Assembly (NCBI GenBank): GCA_013001295.1
Contig: JABDMW010000022.1
Location: forward strand, 94,640 to 158,639
From: Hyphomonadaceae bacterium
GTDB taxonomy: Bacteria; Pseudomonadota; Alphaproteobacteria; Caulobacterales; Maricaulaceae
Direction of reading: 5' to 3'
Length of the DNA stretch: 64,000 nt
The position numbers and the translations under genes are program-made. Position 1 is the stretch's first letter. Every line of letters starts with the position of its first letter. Positions 17,559 through 26,508 of the stretch are shown piece after piece. Under the pieces are notes generated by a model. The model was given only the letters and a program-made list of their open reading frames with translations. It was not told the DNA's origin and made no database searches.

Positions 17559-18026
17559 ATGGTTGAGCATTGGTTTTATCATATGCAGCAAAGCCCGCTG
17601 GAGCAGGTTCTGCCGGATATCTTAGAAAAAACCTATGCCAAAGGGTGGAAAACCGCCGTTAAAATCGGAGATTTAAACGGCGACCCCTTGTCTGAACTCA
17701 AACGGCTGGATGAATTTCTCTGGGTCTATCGCAAGGACAGTTTCCTGCCCCATGGGCGCGAAGACGAGCCGTTGGCTGATCAACAGGCGATCAGTTTGAG
17801 CACAGATCGTGATAGCGCGATCGGGTCAGACGTCGTGGTTCTGGTCGGCGGCGCCGAGATTTCCGATGTATCTGGGGCCGTCCGATGTATCACCTTACTT
17901 GATGGGGCTAACGAGCAAGATCGTCAAATCGCACGTGCGCGCTGGAAAAAAGCGAAAGACGACGGTCTGAAAACCGCATATTGGAAGCAAAACGATCATG
18001 GGAAATGGATTCAACCGGATTTGTAA
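17559..18026 (+). CDS. holC: DNA polymerase III chi subunit
   Basis: The chi subunit links the clamp loader to single-strand DNA-binding protein. The 155-residue protein has the family features: the start EHWFYHMQQSPLEQVLPDILEKTY, the WVYRKDSFLPHG motif and a C-terminal ARARWKKAKDDG-TAYWKQNDHGKW segment. Length is typical. It lies 8 nt downstream of pepA and is surely in its operon. Confidence 0.93.
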   Translation: MVEHWFYHMQQSPLEQVLPDILEKTYAKGWKTAVKIGDLNGDPLSELKRLDEFLWVYRKDSFLPHGREDEPLADQQAISLSTDRDSAIGSDVVVLVGGAEISDVSGAVRCITLLDGANEQDRQIARARWKKAKDDGLKTAYWKQNDHGKWIQPDL

Positions 18027-18065
18027 GCTGTGTTAGACTCAATTGATTCGGAATGAAGGTTGGCT

Positions 18066-18572
18066 ATGACCCGCCACTGTGTGGTTTTAGGAATAATGTT
18101 GGTGCTTTCGGCGTGCGCAAACGCAGGCGGGAGTGCGCCGCCGCAATACCGGGGCGCGCAACAAGCCCAGCCTATGCAACCTATGCAACCCTCACAATAT
18201 GGCCAATATCAACAACCGGTATTCATGCAACCTGAGCCGACCCAACGGATACCACGCGACGATCTGTGTCGCTCCCGGCTATATTTAGGGCTGATCGGTC
18301 AACATGAGGGCAGCGTCGTTTTCTCGTCTTTGCCGGGCCGTACCCGCGTCGTCAAACCAGCGGAAACGGAAGAGGGCGGCGACGGTTTTTTGCAAGATAT
18401 GCAGCCTGATCCACCATTTGTAGAAATTCGAGAATATTTGGCAGGGCAAATTCTATACGCGCCAGCAATCAGGGCTGTGCGGTTAGGCGATGCGTTGGGC
18501 CCCATTGAGCGCGACAGACTAACGGTTGAGCTTGATCGAAACGGCTATGTCGCGGCATTGAGCTGTCGATAG
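18066..18572 (+). CDS. Lipoprotein with peptidase-inhibitor I78-like domain
   Basis: The 168-residue protein has a lipoprotein signal ending in LSAC, with Cys17 as the likely lipidated residue. A linker rich in Gln, Met, Pro and Tyr follows (repeats of QPM, about residues 30-60). The C-terminal 100 residues resemble the I78 inhibitor fold: CRSRLYLGLIGQ near its start, a VR pair, then RDRLTVELDRNGYVAALSC with the two terminal-region cysteines of that family. An acidic loop (TEEGGDGF) interrupts the middle. The ATG at 18066 has AAGG six nt upstream. I78 proteins inhibit serine proteases; here the match is by pattern only. It converges on the ABC-F gene with a 2-nt gap. Confidence 0.65.
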   Translation: MTRHCVVLGIMLVLSACANAGGSAPPQYRGAQQAQPMQPMQPSQYGQYQQPVFMQPEPTQRIPRDDLCRSRLYLGLIGQHEGSVVFSSLPGRTRVVKPAETEEGGDGFLQDMQPDPPFVEIREYLAGQILYAPAIRAVRLGDALGPIERDRLTVELDRNGYVAALSCR

Positions 18573-18574
18573 GG

Positions 18575-20449
18575 TTACCCAGCTTTTGCTGATTCATAGG
18601 CGTCGCTGGCTTCGAGCCAATTTTCTTCGAGTTTTTCGATTTCGGCTAAGGTCTTCCCACGTTTTTTGCCAATTTGTGCTGCTTTTTCTGGGGCTTCCGT
18701 GAATAAGTTTGGGACTTCGAGTTCCCGGTCGAATTTGGCAACACGGTCTTTTAACTGCTCAATGCGCTGTTCGATCTGACGGACTTTCTTTTTTAAGGGG
18801 GCGATGGCTTCGCGGGCCTGAGCCGCGGCCCGGCGGATGTCTGCTTTGCTGGTTTTATCCGACTTTTTCTTGCCGGCTGTTTTTAAATTTTCCAGCTGTT
18901 GCTTGCGATAATCGATCAGCGTGCCGTCATATCCAGCAATACCGCCATGCTCGACCACCCAAAGACTATCAACGACGCTTTCGAGAATATTCCGGTCATG
19001 AGATATTATCAGAACCGCGCCTTCATAATCATTAAGCGCTTTGATCAATTCTGCGCGGCTGTCCATATCCAAATGGTTCGTCGGTTCGTCAAGCACCAGA
19101 AGATGCGGGGCATCAAAACTGATTAATGAGAATAAGAGCCGGGCTTTTTCACCGCCGGACAAATCACGGGCAGGGGTTTCGGCGTTCTTGATGCCCAATC
19201 CGAAACGCGCGAGACGGGCCCGGCGTTGAGCCTCTGTGGCGTCTGGCATCAATTCCCGAACATGATCATACGGGCTGTGATTGAGGTTGAGAGCGTCAAT
19301 TTCGTGTTGGGCGAAATAACCGATCCTAAGCTTTTTATGACGGCGTACGTGTCCGCTTTGAGGAATGAGCTCGCCCATAACCGCCTTGGCAAATGTCGAT
19401 TTCCCTTCACCGTTTCGGCCCAAAATGCCGATCCTGTCATCGGTATCGATCCGCAAATCGAGGTTCCTCAATACACTTTCGCCGTCAATATAGCCGAGGG
19501 ATACCTGGTCAAACCGGACAATCGGCGGGCTCAGGGCTTTTTCCGGGCTTGGCAGATCAATTGGCGGGATCGGGTCATTGATAATTGTCGCCACCGGTTT
19601 CATCTTCTCCAGCCGTTTGACCCGCGATTGAGCTTGTTTGGCTTTAGAGGCCTTGGCTTTGAATCGATTGACGAAGCTTTCCAAATGGCGGCGTTCCGCT
19701 TCCTGCTTGTCCCGCATCGACATGGACAGGCGCTGTTGTTCGCGCAATTGTCGCTCAAAATTGTCGTAGTCGCCCGTATACGAGAACAATTTTCCTTGGC
19801 GCAGGTGAGCAATATGGGTCACGGCCGCGTTGAGGAAGTCCCGGTCATGAGAGATGATGAAAGCGGTGCCGGGATAAACCTTGATGTGGGCTTCCAGCCA
19901 CACGGCACCTTCCACATCGAGATAATTGGTTGGCTCATCGAGCAAGAGAAGATCCGGTTCAGCAAACAACATAGCGGCGAGGGCAACCCGCATGCGCCAC
20001 CCACCCGAAAACTCGCTACACGGTTTTTGTTGATCTTCCGGTGTGAATCCCAGACCTGACAGAATTGTGCCGGCCCGCGCTTCGGCTGTATACGCGTCAA
20101 TATCGCCTAATCTGACGTGTATTTCTGCAATCCGGTTTGGATCGGTCGCGGTTTCAGCTTCTGCGAGCAGGGCGGTGAGCTCTTTATTCGCGGATATAAC
20201 AGTTTCCATCAGGCTTTCGGGGCCAGACGGGACTTCCTGGTCCACGGCGCCCAAACGCGCGCCTTTACGTAGGTTCACCGAACCATCATCAGGGCTGAGA
20301 GTGCCTTTAATGAGGTTAAACAGTGTTGATTTGCCCGTGCCGTTTCGTCCGACAAGACCGACTTTAGAGCCTTTCAGCACCGCTAACGTCGCTTGCTCGA
20401 ACAAGGGGCGGCCTTCTATGCGGAATGTGAGGTCATTAATATGGAGCAT
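18575..20449 (-). CDS. ABC-F family ATPase (Uup/YheS-like)
   Basis: ABC-F proteins are soluble twin-ATPase factors, most of which act on the ribosome. The 624-residue protein has two nucleotide-binding domains: Walker A GRNGTGKST (34-42) and GRNGEGKST (near 345), signature FSGGW and LSGGE, Walker B LLLLDEPTNYLD and LLVLDEPTNHLD. Between them is the P-site tRNA-interaction-motif linker, rich in Lys and Arg (FVNRFKAKASKAKQAQSRVKRL). A C-terminal coiled coil of about 90 residues follows. There are no membrane spans. Overall layout is nearest YheS/Uup; I cannot separate these by eye, so no symbol is given. Confidence 0.93.
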   Translation of the reverse strand: MLHINDLTFRIEGRPLFEQATLAVLKGSKVGLVGRNGTGKSTLFNLIKGTLSPDDGSVNLRKGARLGAVDQEVPSGPESLMETVISANKELTALLAEAETATDPNRIAEIHVRLGDIDAYTAEARAGTILSGLGFTPEDQQKPCSEFSGGWRMRVALAAMLFAEPDLLLLDEPTNYLDVEGAVWLEAHIKVYPGTAFIISHDRDFLNAAVTHIAHLRQGKLFSYTGDYDNFERQLREQQRLSMSMRDKQEAERRHLESFVNRFKAKASKAKQAQSRVKRLEKMKPVATIINDPIPPIDLPSPEKALSPPIVRFDQVSLGYIDGESVLRNLDLRIDTDDRIGILGRNGEGKSTFAKAVMGELIPQSGHVRRHKKLRIGYFAQHEIDALNLNHSPYDHVRELMPDATEAQRRARLARFGLGIKNAETPARDLSGGEKARLLFSLISFDAPHLLVLDEPTNHLDMDSRAELIKALNDYEGAVLIISHDRNILESVVDSLWVVEHGGIAGYDGTLIDYRKQQLENLKTAGKKKSDKTSKADIRRAAAQAREAIAPLKKKVRQIEQRIEQLKDRVAKFDRELEVPNLFTEAPEKAAQIGKKRGKTLAEIEKLEENWLEASDAYESAKAG

Positions 20450-20548
20450 AAAAACTACAGCTTTGGGAAAATCATCGCTTCACAGATCGAAACATGCCCG
20501 TTATAGAGCGCAGGCACAGGAATTCAATCAATCATTAAGGAGGGCCAC

Positions 20549-20971
20549 ATGGCCATTCAACGCACATTTTCAATCATCAAACCAGATGCCACGAAACGTA
20601 ATCTAACGGGTAAAATCAACGCCAAAATCGAAGAGGCCGGTCTGCGCATTATCGCCCAAAAACGCATTCGCTTGAGCGAAGAGCAAGCCAAAGGCTTCTA
20701 CGCTGTTCATGCGGAACGCCCATTCTACAACGATCTTGTCGAATTCATGATGTCAGGTCCTGTTGTCGTTCAAGCCCTTGAAGGCGAAGACGCAATTGCC
20801 CGATACCGCGAAGTTATGGGTGCGACGAACCCGACTGAGGCTGAACCCGGAACAATCCGCGCGGAATTTGCGGAAAGCATTGAAGCAAATAGCGTTCACG
20901 GTTCTGATGCTCCAGAAACAGCTGCAGAAGAAATTCCGTTCTTCTTTTCAGACGAAGAAATTGTCGGATGA
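20549..20971 (+). CDS. ndk: Nucleoside-diphosphate kinase
   Basis: Ndk transfers the gamma-phosphate among nucleoside di- and triphosphates through a phosphohistidine. The 140-residue protein has the start [14 protein letters not shown] (Lys11 in the active site) and the catalytic His117 in [12 protein letters not shown]. Length is normal. The ribosome binding site AAGGAGGG is very strong. Divergent from the ABC-F gene and followed by a perfect terminator. Confidence 0.98.
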   Translation: MAIQRTFSIIKPDATKRNLTGKINAKIEEAGLRIIAQKRIRLSEEQAKGFYAVHAERPFYNDLVEFMMSGPVVVQALEGEDAIARYREVMGATNPTEAEPGTIRAEFAESIEANSVHGSDAPETAAEEIPFFFSDEEIVG

Positions 20972-20992
20972 AAACTGACTAAAATACCATTG

Positions 20993-21022
20993 AAAAAGCC
21001 GGGTCACTGACCCGGCTTTTTT
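20993..21022 (+). terminator. Rho-independent terminator after ndk
   Basis: A perfect inverted repeat, AAAGCCGGGTC-ACT-GACCCGGCTTT, ends in a run of six T. It lies about 20 nt after the ndk stop. Because the left arm is preceded by A residues it could also stop the minus-strand Tad-like transcript from the other side. Confidence 0.92.
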
Positions 21023-21050
21023 GTGCTGTTCTTGTCTGCGGAACTGATGA

Positions 21051-21449
21051 TTACCGTTGCAGAATTATTTCAGTTCCAAGGGTTCTGCTTACAGAAATTC
21101 CGTCTGTAAACGGAATGTCGAGACTATAGTTGAACGCTGCGTTCAACTGAGCGTAATCCGACCCGAATTGGTTCACAAATGTGGTGGTCAAAACGATACT
21201 TGCATTTTGTGACTGATGGATGGCGGCATTTGCGGTTGATTCCACTTCGGCGTCAGTCGGATTATTCAAAATCAAAATTTCCCGTGCTGCATCTTCCAGA
21301 GAATTTTGCGTCATCGAAAGTTCATAAAACGCCAAAGACACTTGTAAAATTCCAAATAAAAATACCGCGACCAAAGGTAATACCAATGCCGTTTCGACAG
21401 CAGTAGCGCCTTCTTTGTTTTTGCCAAATTTTTTAAGGAAGTTTTGCAT
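21051..21449 (-). CDS. TadE-like pseudopilin family protein (short)
   Basis: The 132-residue protein has the TadE/TadG N-terminus: a basic start (KKFGKNKEG), the G-A-T-A-V-E-T motif with the glutamate five residues into a hydrophobic helix (about residues 19-43), then a small extracytoplasmic domain. TadE proteins are minor pseudopilins of Flp/Tad pili, normally processed by the TadV/CpaA peptidase. No cysteines are present. It is the last of four co-oriented Tad-like genes; none of the secretion ATPase, secretin or platform genes is nearby. Confidence 0.8.
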   Translation of the reverse strand: MQNFLKKFGKNKEGATAVETALVLPLVAVFLFGILQVSLAFYELSMTQNSLEDAAREILILNNPTDAEVESTANAAIHQSQNASIVLTTTFVNQFGSDYAQLNAAFNYSLDIPFTDGISVSRTLGTEIILQR

Positions 21450-21473
21450 AATATCTTTGCAGTTTGATAAGTG

Positions 21474-22034
21474 TTACCGAACGCGGACAGAGACCTCTTT
21501 GTAAAGGGGATAATCTTTGTACAAACCCTGTGATGTATGTGTAATGCTCATATTTACGAGAACGCGCTCGTTTGATGAGTCTGAGCAAGAGGCGCTACAT
21601 TGATCCATTGTTTCCAACGTTACATTGCGTAGAGAATATGGTCGTTCCTCAGACGTGGTTTCTGTGCCAGTTTCCGTGTTTGTCTGTTCTCCGGTGCTTT
21701 CGCCATTACCGTCACCAGAAGGAATAGCGTTTTCATTGGGGCAGGCACATGATGTGGCGATTGTAATGTTTTGCATATCCAAATTGCCATTGTAAGCGGC
21801 GACAATTGAGCCCTTTAAATCAGCTTCGACTTGTCCGCCATTCAGCAGGTATTGCGTTCCCGACCGCGAAGCCGAAGTCAGGCTTTGACCCGAGTTCACG
21901 GCGATACCGACATCAACCGTCGCCAATGTCAACGGGATGAGAATAAGCGGCAGGATGATTGATGTCTCAATCGCGACCGAGCCGTCTTGGTCCTTACGAA
22001 ATTTATATGCTAATTTTTTCAATAGGTTAGTCAT
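21474..22034 (-). CDS. TadE-like protein with Cys-flanked acidic insert
   Basis: The 186-residue protein has a basic start, the G-S-V-A-I-E-T motif and a hydrophobic helix at about residues 22-48, which is the TadE N-terminal pattern. After about residue 90 it carries a low-complexity acidic stretch rich in Gly, Glu and Thr, bracketed by CAC on one side and CSASC on the other. This suggests a disulfide-tied loop outside the membrane. It is 24 nt upstream of the shorter TadE-like gene and 3 nt downstream of a TadG-like gene. Confidence 0.8.
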   Translation of the reverse strand: MTNLLKKLAYKFRKDQDGSVAIETSIILPLILIPLTLATVDVGIAVNSGQSLTSASRSGTQYLLNGGQVEADLKGSIVAAYNGNLDMQNITIATSCACPNENAIPSGDGNGESTGEQTNTETGTETTSEERPYSLRNVTLETMDQCSASCSDSSNERVLVNMSITHTSQGLYKDYPLYKEVSVRVR

Positions 22035-22037
22035 AAT

Positions 22038-23300
22038 TTACTCCACTATGAAAGTGCCTTTTTGGTTTGGTGCAACGATACCGAAAGCGGCTTCGCATCC
22101 ATTCGAGGACATTGTTGACCCCCCAGTCATATTGATTGTGTCGGCGATAATTAACGTACAGTCACTGACGGACGCAGTATTACCTGAAAATTGTACATCC
22201 TGATTGGGATAATAGATGGCGCCCCCGATCGATGTTCCAGAACTTCCGTTAAACGTTGTTGTCACATTGTCTGGCTGCGTTAACGGGTCACTGAATATAG
22301 CCAGGCCAGCATACGCTCCGCTGGTTTGGGCTTCGATATTGATTTGATCATTGCCATTGATGTTTTCCAGACGGGAATCATTGATCAGAATCAGCGTAAC
22401 ACCAGTCCCATTCAAAGTTCCGGTGCCCCCCTGGAAGCTCAAGTCCATATTATCGAAAATATAGGTACCCGACGCTAAATTATAGACGGTGTTAATTGTG
22501 ATATCATCACAATAGCGACCTGGAACCATATCCTTTGTGCTGCCTGGGCCATTGGTAGGCTCTAAGCAAGGGTTATCCCACGTTGCATCCGGGTGTGAGG
22601 CAGAGGTCGGTGCAACAACGTCGGCAAACGGATCGTCTACGCGCACCGAGTTTGATTGATTCATGCTGCAGGATGTCGTTGCGTTACCCTCGCCATCAAT
22701 ACCACCGGCAGAATAAATACAATCGGCGACCAATGTTGTGTTGTTACCGATGTCGACAGCGCCGTTGTGTGAAGAATTAGACCCGACTGAGCAGCCATCG
22801 AAATCGATCGTCGTGTTTCCGCTTGTCTGGAACGCATTGTTGGCAGTTGTGCTTAATGAGAGGGCACATAATTCCGCGTCTTTCAAAACAGCCGCGACAG
22901 CGCGAACGCGGTACTGAATGGCATCATCGCTTACAATCCCGCTGAAAAACTTAAGGCCTTGTTGAACGAGGATGACTTCAACTGCGTCTTGACCAGCATA
23001 GGCTCCGTTCAATGGAGGTGAATTGACTTCAATTGTTCCTGAATTAAAATCATATTGGTTCGAAATAGCATGAACCTTCGCCGCTTTAATGGCGTTATCG
23101 TTTGAATTTCTTTCGAGTTCTTTCGCGCCAGCATATGCAGACATATCGGCAATCATTTGCACATCGGATTTGGATTTCATCCAATATCCCGTTTCAACGC
23201 TTGCTGCTACTGCGCCCAACAGCAAAGGGAGAGCGACGGCAAATACAGCCAGCGTTCCACCTTCTTCATTCGCAATAAGTCTCTTAGACCTGGATATCAT
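22038..23300 (-). CDS. TadG-like protein, copy A
   Basis: The 420-residue protein starts with a basic segment and a TadG-type membrane helix (GGTLAVFAVALPLLLGAV, about residues 14-35) followed by the conserved ETGYWMKSKSDVQ and ADMSAYAGAKEL. The von Willebrand A domain of classical TadG is absent. Instead the C-terminal 250 residues are rich in Asn, Gly, Ser and Thr with short strand-like repeats (for example GTYIFDNMDLSF, GGAIYYPNQDVQFSGNT), suggesting a beta-helix-like passenger with paired cysteines. It is a clear paralogue of the gene just upstream. Likely anchored in the inner membrane, with the bulk outside the cytoplasm. Confidence 0.78.
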   Translation of the reverse strand: MISRSKRLIANEEGGTLAVFAVALPLLLGAVAASVETGYWMKSKSDVQMIADMSAYAGAKELERNSNDNAIKAAKVHAISNQYDFNSGTIEVNSPPLNGAYAGQDAVEVILVQQGLKFFSGIVSDDAIQYRVRAVAAVLKDAELCALSLSTTANNAFQTSGNTTIDFDGCSVGSNSSHNGAVDIGNNTTLVADCIYSAGGIDGEGNATTSCSMNQSNSVRVDDPFADVVAPTSASHPDATWDNPCLEPTNGPGSTKDMVPGRYCDDITINTVYNLASGTYIFDNMDLSFQGGTGTLNGTGVTLILINDSRLENINGNDQINIEAQTSGAYAGLAIFSDPLTQPDNVTTTFNGSSGTSIGGAIYYPNQDVQFSGNTASVSDCTLIIADTINMTGGSTMSSNGCEAAFGIVAPNQKGTFIVE

Positions 23301-23413
23301 TCTAAATTCCCCACGATTCTTCTCAGAACTTACGCGAATTCTCCTTACAATTCGGCAATGAACGTAGTTAATTTTGAGATAATATTAGTAACAGCGCATT
23401 TCATGCGGATCAT

Positions 23414-24718
23414 TTATTGGACAAGGAAAGCGCCCTGATTTATTTTTGGCGGTTTCAATGCGAAGCTGTTTTCGCACCCCGATGTTGTTAATCCTGAATT
23501 ACCGGTCAGTTGAATTGTATTTGCAACAACAACAGTGCACGCATTTGCGCCGGTGGTATTTCCGCTGAATTCAAGATTTTGAGTGGGGAAATAAAGCAAT
23601 CCCTCAATCGAAGTCGATGATCCACCATTAATTTTAACATCTTCGTCGGCGGTTTGCGTGACGGGATCGCTGTAAATGGCGATGCCTTGATACGTGCCGG
23701 CAGTTGGCGCCGATATTGTGATATTTGAACCGCCATTAACGTTGCTGAGCGTTGCACCGTTCATCAAGACGAGCGTGACACCGGTCCCGACCATATTCGA
23801 CGCCGCGCCAATGAATTTTACATCAATGCCATCGAATATGTAGGTACTGTCGCTATCGAGGAGTGCTGTACCCTTCAAGTTAATATTTTTGCAATACCGT
23901 CCGCCTGACATTGAGACATTATCGTCGCCTGTATCAACTTCCTCTGTGCACGTAGGGTAATCATCCAAATTCGGCGCTGCTATATCTTCATATGGGTCTT
24001 CAATTTCTCGGGCATTGGTCAGGGGCGTGCCACACGCGAAATTGGCGTTCTCAGCGCCGTAAACACCACCAACAACACTGAGGCATTCAGCAATTGTTGA
24101 TGAGCTTCCGCCAAATTCTGCGGCTTCCGCGTGACCCGAGTTTACACCAATTGCACATTTATCCAGTGAAACATTCGTGGATCCGGTCGCGGTGAAAGCG
24201 CCAGATACCGTTTCGTTAAGAGCCAATACGCAGGCGTCCGATCCTCTAAAAAGCTCAGCAACGGCCCTGTTTCTATATGTGATGCGGTTGGCGCCAAATA
24301 TTTTGCTAAAATACTGATCGCCCTTTTGGGTCATGATGACTTCGATTGCCGTATCATTTGTATTGCTACCCGATAAAGGCGGATTGTTGATCGTAATAGT
24401 TCCCAGGTCCGGGTCATATCCATTGTGCAAGGCGTCCAGTTCCGCAAGAATTTTTGCTGTATCGGAGTCGCTATCGATCAGTTCCATAGCGCCAGCATAG
24501 GCAGCCATGTCGACGATAAGTTGTTTGTCGGATTTCGATTTGTACCAATAACCTGCTTCAATACTTACGGCCATCGCACCGATCACCATAGGCACAGCTA
24601 TCGTGAACAACGGAAGTGTCGCACCGCTTTCGTCCAACATAAATTTGTCGAAAAACTTTATCGTGACCCCCAGCAGATTTGACGACAAACTATGTCGTAA
24701 TCTTTGACAAATGAACAA
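23414..24718 (-). CDS. TadG-like protein, copy B
   Basis: This protein is the paralogue of the 22038-23300 gene with the same plan: an N-terminal helix (GATLPLFTIAVPMVIGAMAV), the EAGYWYKSKSDKQ and VDMAAYAGAMEL segments, then an Asn/Gly/Ser/Thr-rich region with GRYC, STYIFDGIDVKF, GIAIYSDPVTQ and SGNT segments at matching places. The longest frame begins at a TTG (24718, 434 residues); a TTG at 24688 and an ATG at 24640 are alternatives. The ATG would leave a short N-terminus without the basic residues seen in copy A, so I favour a non-ATG start. It lies 32 nt downstream of purN. Confidence 0.75.
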   Translation of the reverse strand: MFICQRLRHSLSSNLLGVTIKFFDKFMLDESGATLPLFTIAVPMVIGAMAVSIEAGYWYKSKSDKQLIVDMAAYAGAMELIDSDSDTAKILAELDALHNGYDPDLGTITINNPPLSGSNTNDTAIEVIMTQKGDQYFSKIFGANRITYRNRAVAELFRGSDACVLALNETVSGAFTATGSTNVSLDKCAIGVNSGHAEAAEFGGSSSTIAECLSVVGGVYGAENANFACGTPLTNAREIEDPYEDIAAPNLDDYPTCTEEVDTGDDNVSMSGGRYCKNINLKGTALLDSDSTYIFDGIDVKFIGAASNMVGTGVTLVLMNGATLSNVNGGSNITISAPTAGTYQGIAIYSDPVTQTADEDVKINGGSSTSIEGLLYFPTQNLEFSGNTTGANACTVVVANTIQLTGNSGLTTSGCENSFALKPPKINQGAFLVQ

Positions 24719-24750
24719 AGAACGTTGTTGACGAAAGGTAAACGATATCG

Positions 24751-25338
24751 TTATCGGCGGAGTTCTTGAGCGACCTGCTGTAATACTTTGGGATATAAAA
24801 TGTGCTCTTGAACGAGAACGCGGGAGGCTAACGTTTCGGGCGTATCGCCTTCCTTCACTGGAACTGTGGCTTGTCCGATTGTTTCGCCTTCATCCATGCC
24901 TTCACTGACATAATGAACGGTACATCCGTGTTCCTTTTCATCTGCATCAAGAGCCCTTTGATGCGTTTGTAGCCCCTTGTATTTCGGAAGCAGGGAAGGG
25001 TGGATGTTGAGCTGTCTGCCGAGCCAACGATTGACGAAATAAGGTGTCAGCAAGCGCATGAAACCTGCATTGCATACAAGGTCAACATCGTAATCTCGCA
25101 AGGTCTGGTCCAAGACCTTTTCAAAGGACTTTCGCGATTTAAACGCGCGATGATCTATGACTTCTACGTCAATATCCAGTTTTTGAGCCTTCGCTATTCC
25201 GCCCGCATCTGGATTGTTCGATATTACGACCACAATTTCAGCAGGGAAATCTGGATTTTGCGCCGCTTTGGCGAGCGCTTCCATGTTCGACCCTCCACCT
25301 GAGATCAGAATTCCTGTTTTGACCTTTGGAGGTGTCAT
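24751..25338 (-). CDS. purN: Phosphoribosylglycinamide formyltransferase
   Basis: PurN adds a formyl group from 10-formyl-tetrahydrofolate to glycinamide ribonucleotide in purine synthesis. The 195-residue protein has the GAR-binding loop [14 protein letters not shown], the catalytic Asn111 and His113 in [13 protein letters not shown], and the aspartate in SEGMDEG (Asp149). Length is normal. Its start overlaps the purM stop by 4 nt (ATGA), so the two are translationally coupled. Confidence 0.97.
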   Translation of the reverse strand: MTPPKVKTGILISGGGSNMEALAKAAQNPDFPAEIVVVISNNPDAGGIAKAQKLDIDVEVIDHRAFKSRKSFEKVLDQTLRDYDVDLVCNAGFMRLLTPYFVNRWLGRQLNIHPSLLPKYKGLQTHQRALDADEKEHGCTVHYVSEGMDEGETIGQATVPVKEGDTPETLASRVLVQEHILYPKVLQQVAQELRR

Positions 25339-26369
25339 GCGTTCTTTAATGATCCGATGACAAAGGCGTTTTCACCCGCATTGCTCAACAAGTCCATCAG
25401 CTGATCGGCGTCCGCTGCAGCGACGGCCAATACCATGCCAATGCCGCAATTAAATGCACGGCGCATCTCGTTTTCGTCAATATTCCCGGTCTGCTGTAGC
25501 CATTCAAATACCTTCGGGCGTGGCCAAGCTTTAAAATCTATTTCTGGTCTCAACCGGTCAGGCAGCATGCGGGGGACATTATCGGTAATTCCGCCGCCTG
25601 TAATATGGGCCAGTCCTTTGATTTTTCCTGTTTTGATCAAAGGAACGAGGGTTTTAACGTAAAGACGGGTCGGTGTTAGCAGCGCTTCAGCTAGAGTTTG
25701 GTTTGCATCGAAAGGACATTGTGCGTCCCAAGCCAAACCGGAAACTTCAACGACTTTACGGATAAGAGAATACCCGTTGGAATGAGGTCCCGAAGAGGAC
25801 AGACCGATTAAAAAATCTCCCTCCGCCATTTCGTCAGTCAGTGGCAAAAGCGAACCACGTTCTGCCGCTCCCACGACAAAGCCTGCCAAGTCGAAATCAC
25901 TGCCTTCGTACATGCCTGGCATTTCAGCCGTTTCACCGCCGATCAAGGCACATCCTGATTGCTTGCAGCCTTCCGCGATACCGGAAATAACGCTGGCGGC
26001 GGATGTCGTATCGAGTTTTCCCGTGGCGTAATAATCGAGAAAAAATAATGGTTCAGCGCCTTGCGCCAATACATCATTGACACACATGGCGACCAAATCA
26101 ATTCCCACTGTACCGAGTTGCCCGCTCACAATCGCAATACGAAGCTTTGTGCCGACGCCGTCTGTACCAGAAATAAGGATGGGATCTGTATACCCGGCGG
26201 CCCGAAGGTCGAACGCACCGCCAAACCCGCCAAGGTCCGCACCAGCGCCAGGGCGTTTTGTACTTTTCGCGAGGGGTTTGATTATTTCGATCAGAGACTC
26301 ACCTGCATCGATATCAACGCCGGCATCGGCATAACTTAACGGCTTTTGATCAGGATTGGATGTTGTCAT
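25335..26369 (-). CDS. purM: Phosphoribosylformylglycinamidine cyclo-ligase
   Basis: PurM closes the imidazole ring to give AIR. The 344-residue protein shows the AIR-synthase signatures: [16 protein letters not shown] at the start, the [14 protein letters not shown] nucleotide-binding motif, [22 protein letters not shown] and [13 protein letters not shown]. Length is typical. GGAAG precedes the ATG at 26369. Divergent from the DUF2066 gene over 139 nt in which I see no operator. Confidence 0.97.
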   Translation of the reverse strand: MTTSNPDQKPLSYADAGVDIDAGESLIEIIKPLAKSTKRPGAGADLGGFGGAFDLRAAGYTDPILISGTDGVGTKLRIAIVSGQLGTVGIDLVAMCVNDVLAQGAEPLFFLDYYATGKLDTTSAASVISGIAEGCKQSGCALIGGETAEMPGMYEGSDFDLAGFVVGAAERGSLLPLTDEMAEGDFLIGLSSSGPHSNGYSLIRKVVEVSGLAWDAQCPFDANQTLAEALLTPTRLYVKTLVPLIKTGKIKGLAHITGGGITDNVPRMLPDRLRPEIDFKAWPRPKVFEWLQQTGNIDENEMRRAFNCGIGMVLAVAAADADQLMDLLSNAGENAFVIGSLKNA

Positions 26370-26508
26370 GAATCGCTTCCAAAGAATTTACTGCTCAATG
26401 CCGCAGATTTTGCTCGAACTCAAGGGCACGTTAACATTATAAGCTGCAAATCGAGCCTTTAATTCGCCTTCATTTTCGGTACTATGGCGCAAATCAGTTG
26501 AGGTCCTT

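Noticed and set aside
19226..20059. Open frame of 277 codons on the plus strand
   Set aside because: It lies wholly antisense to the ABC-F gene, whose motifs are unmistakable; it has no ribosome binding site or family features.
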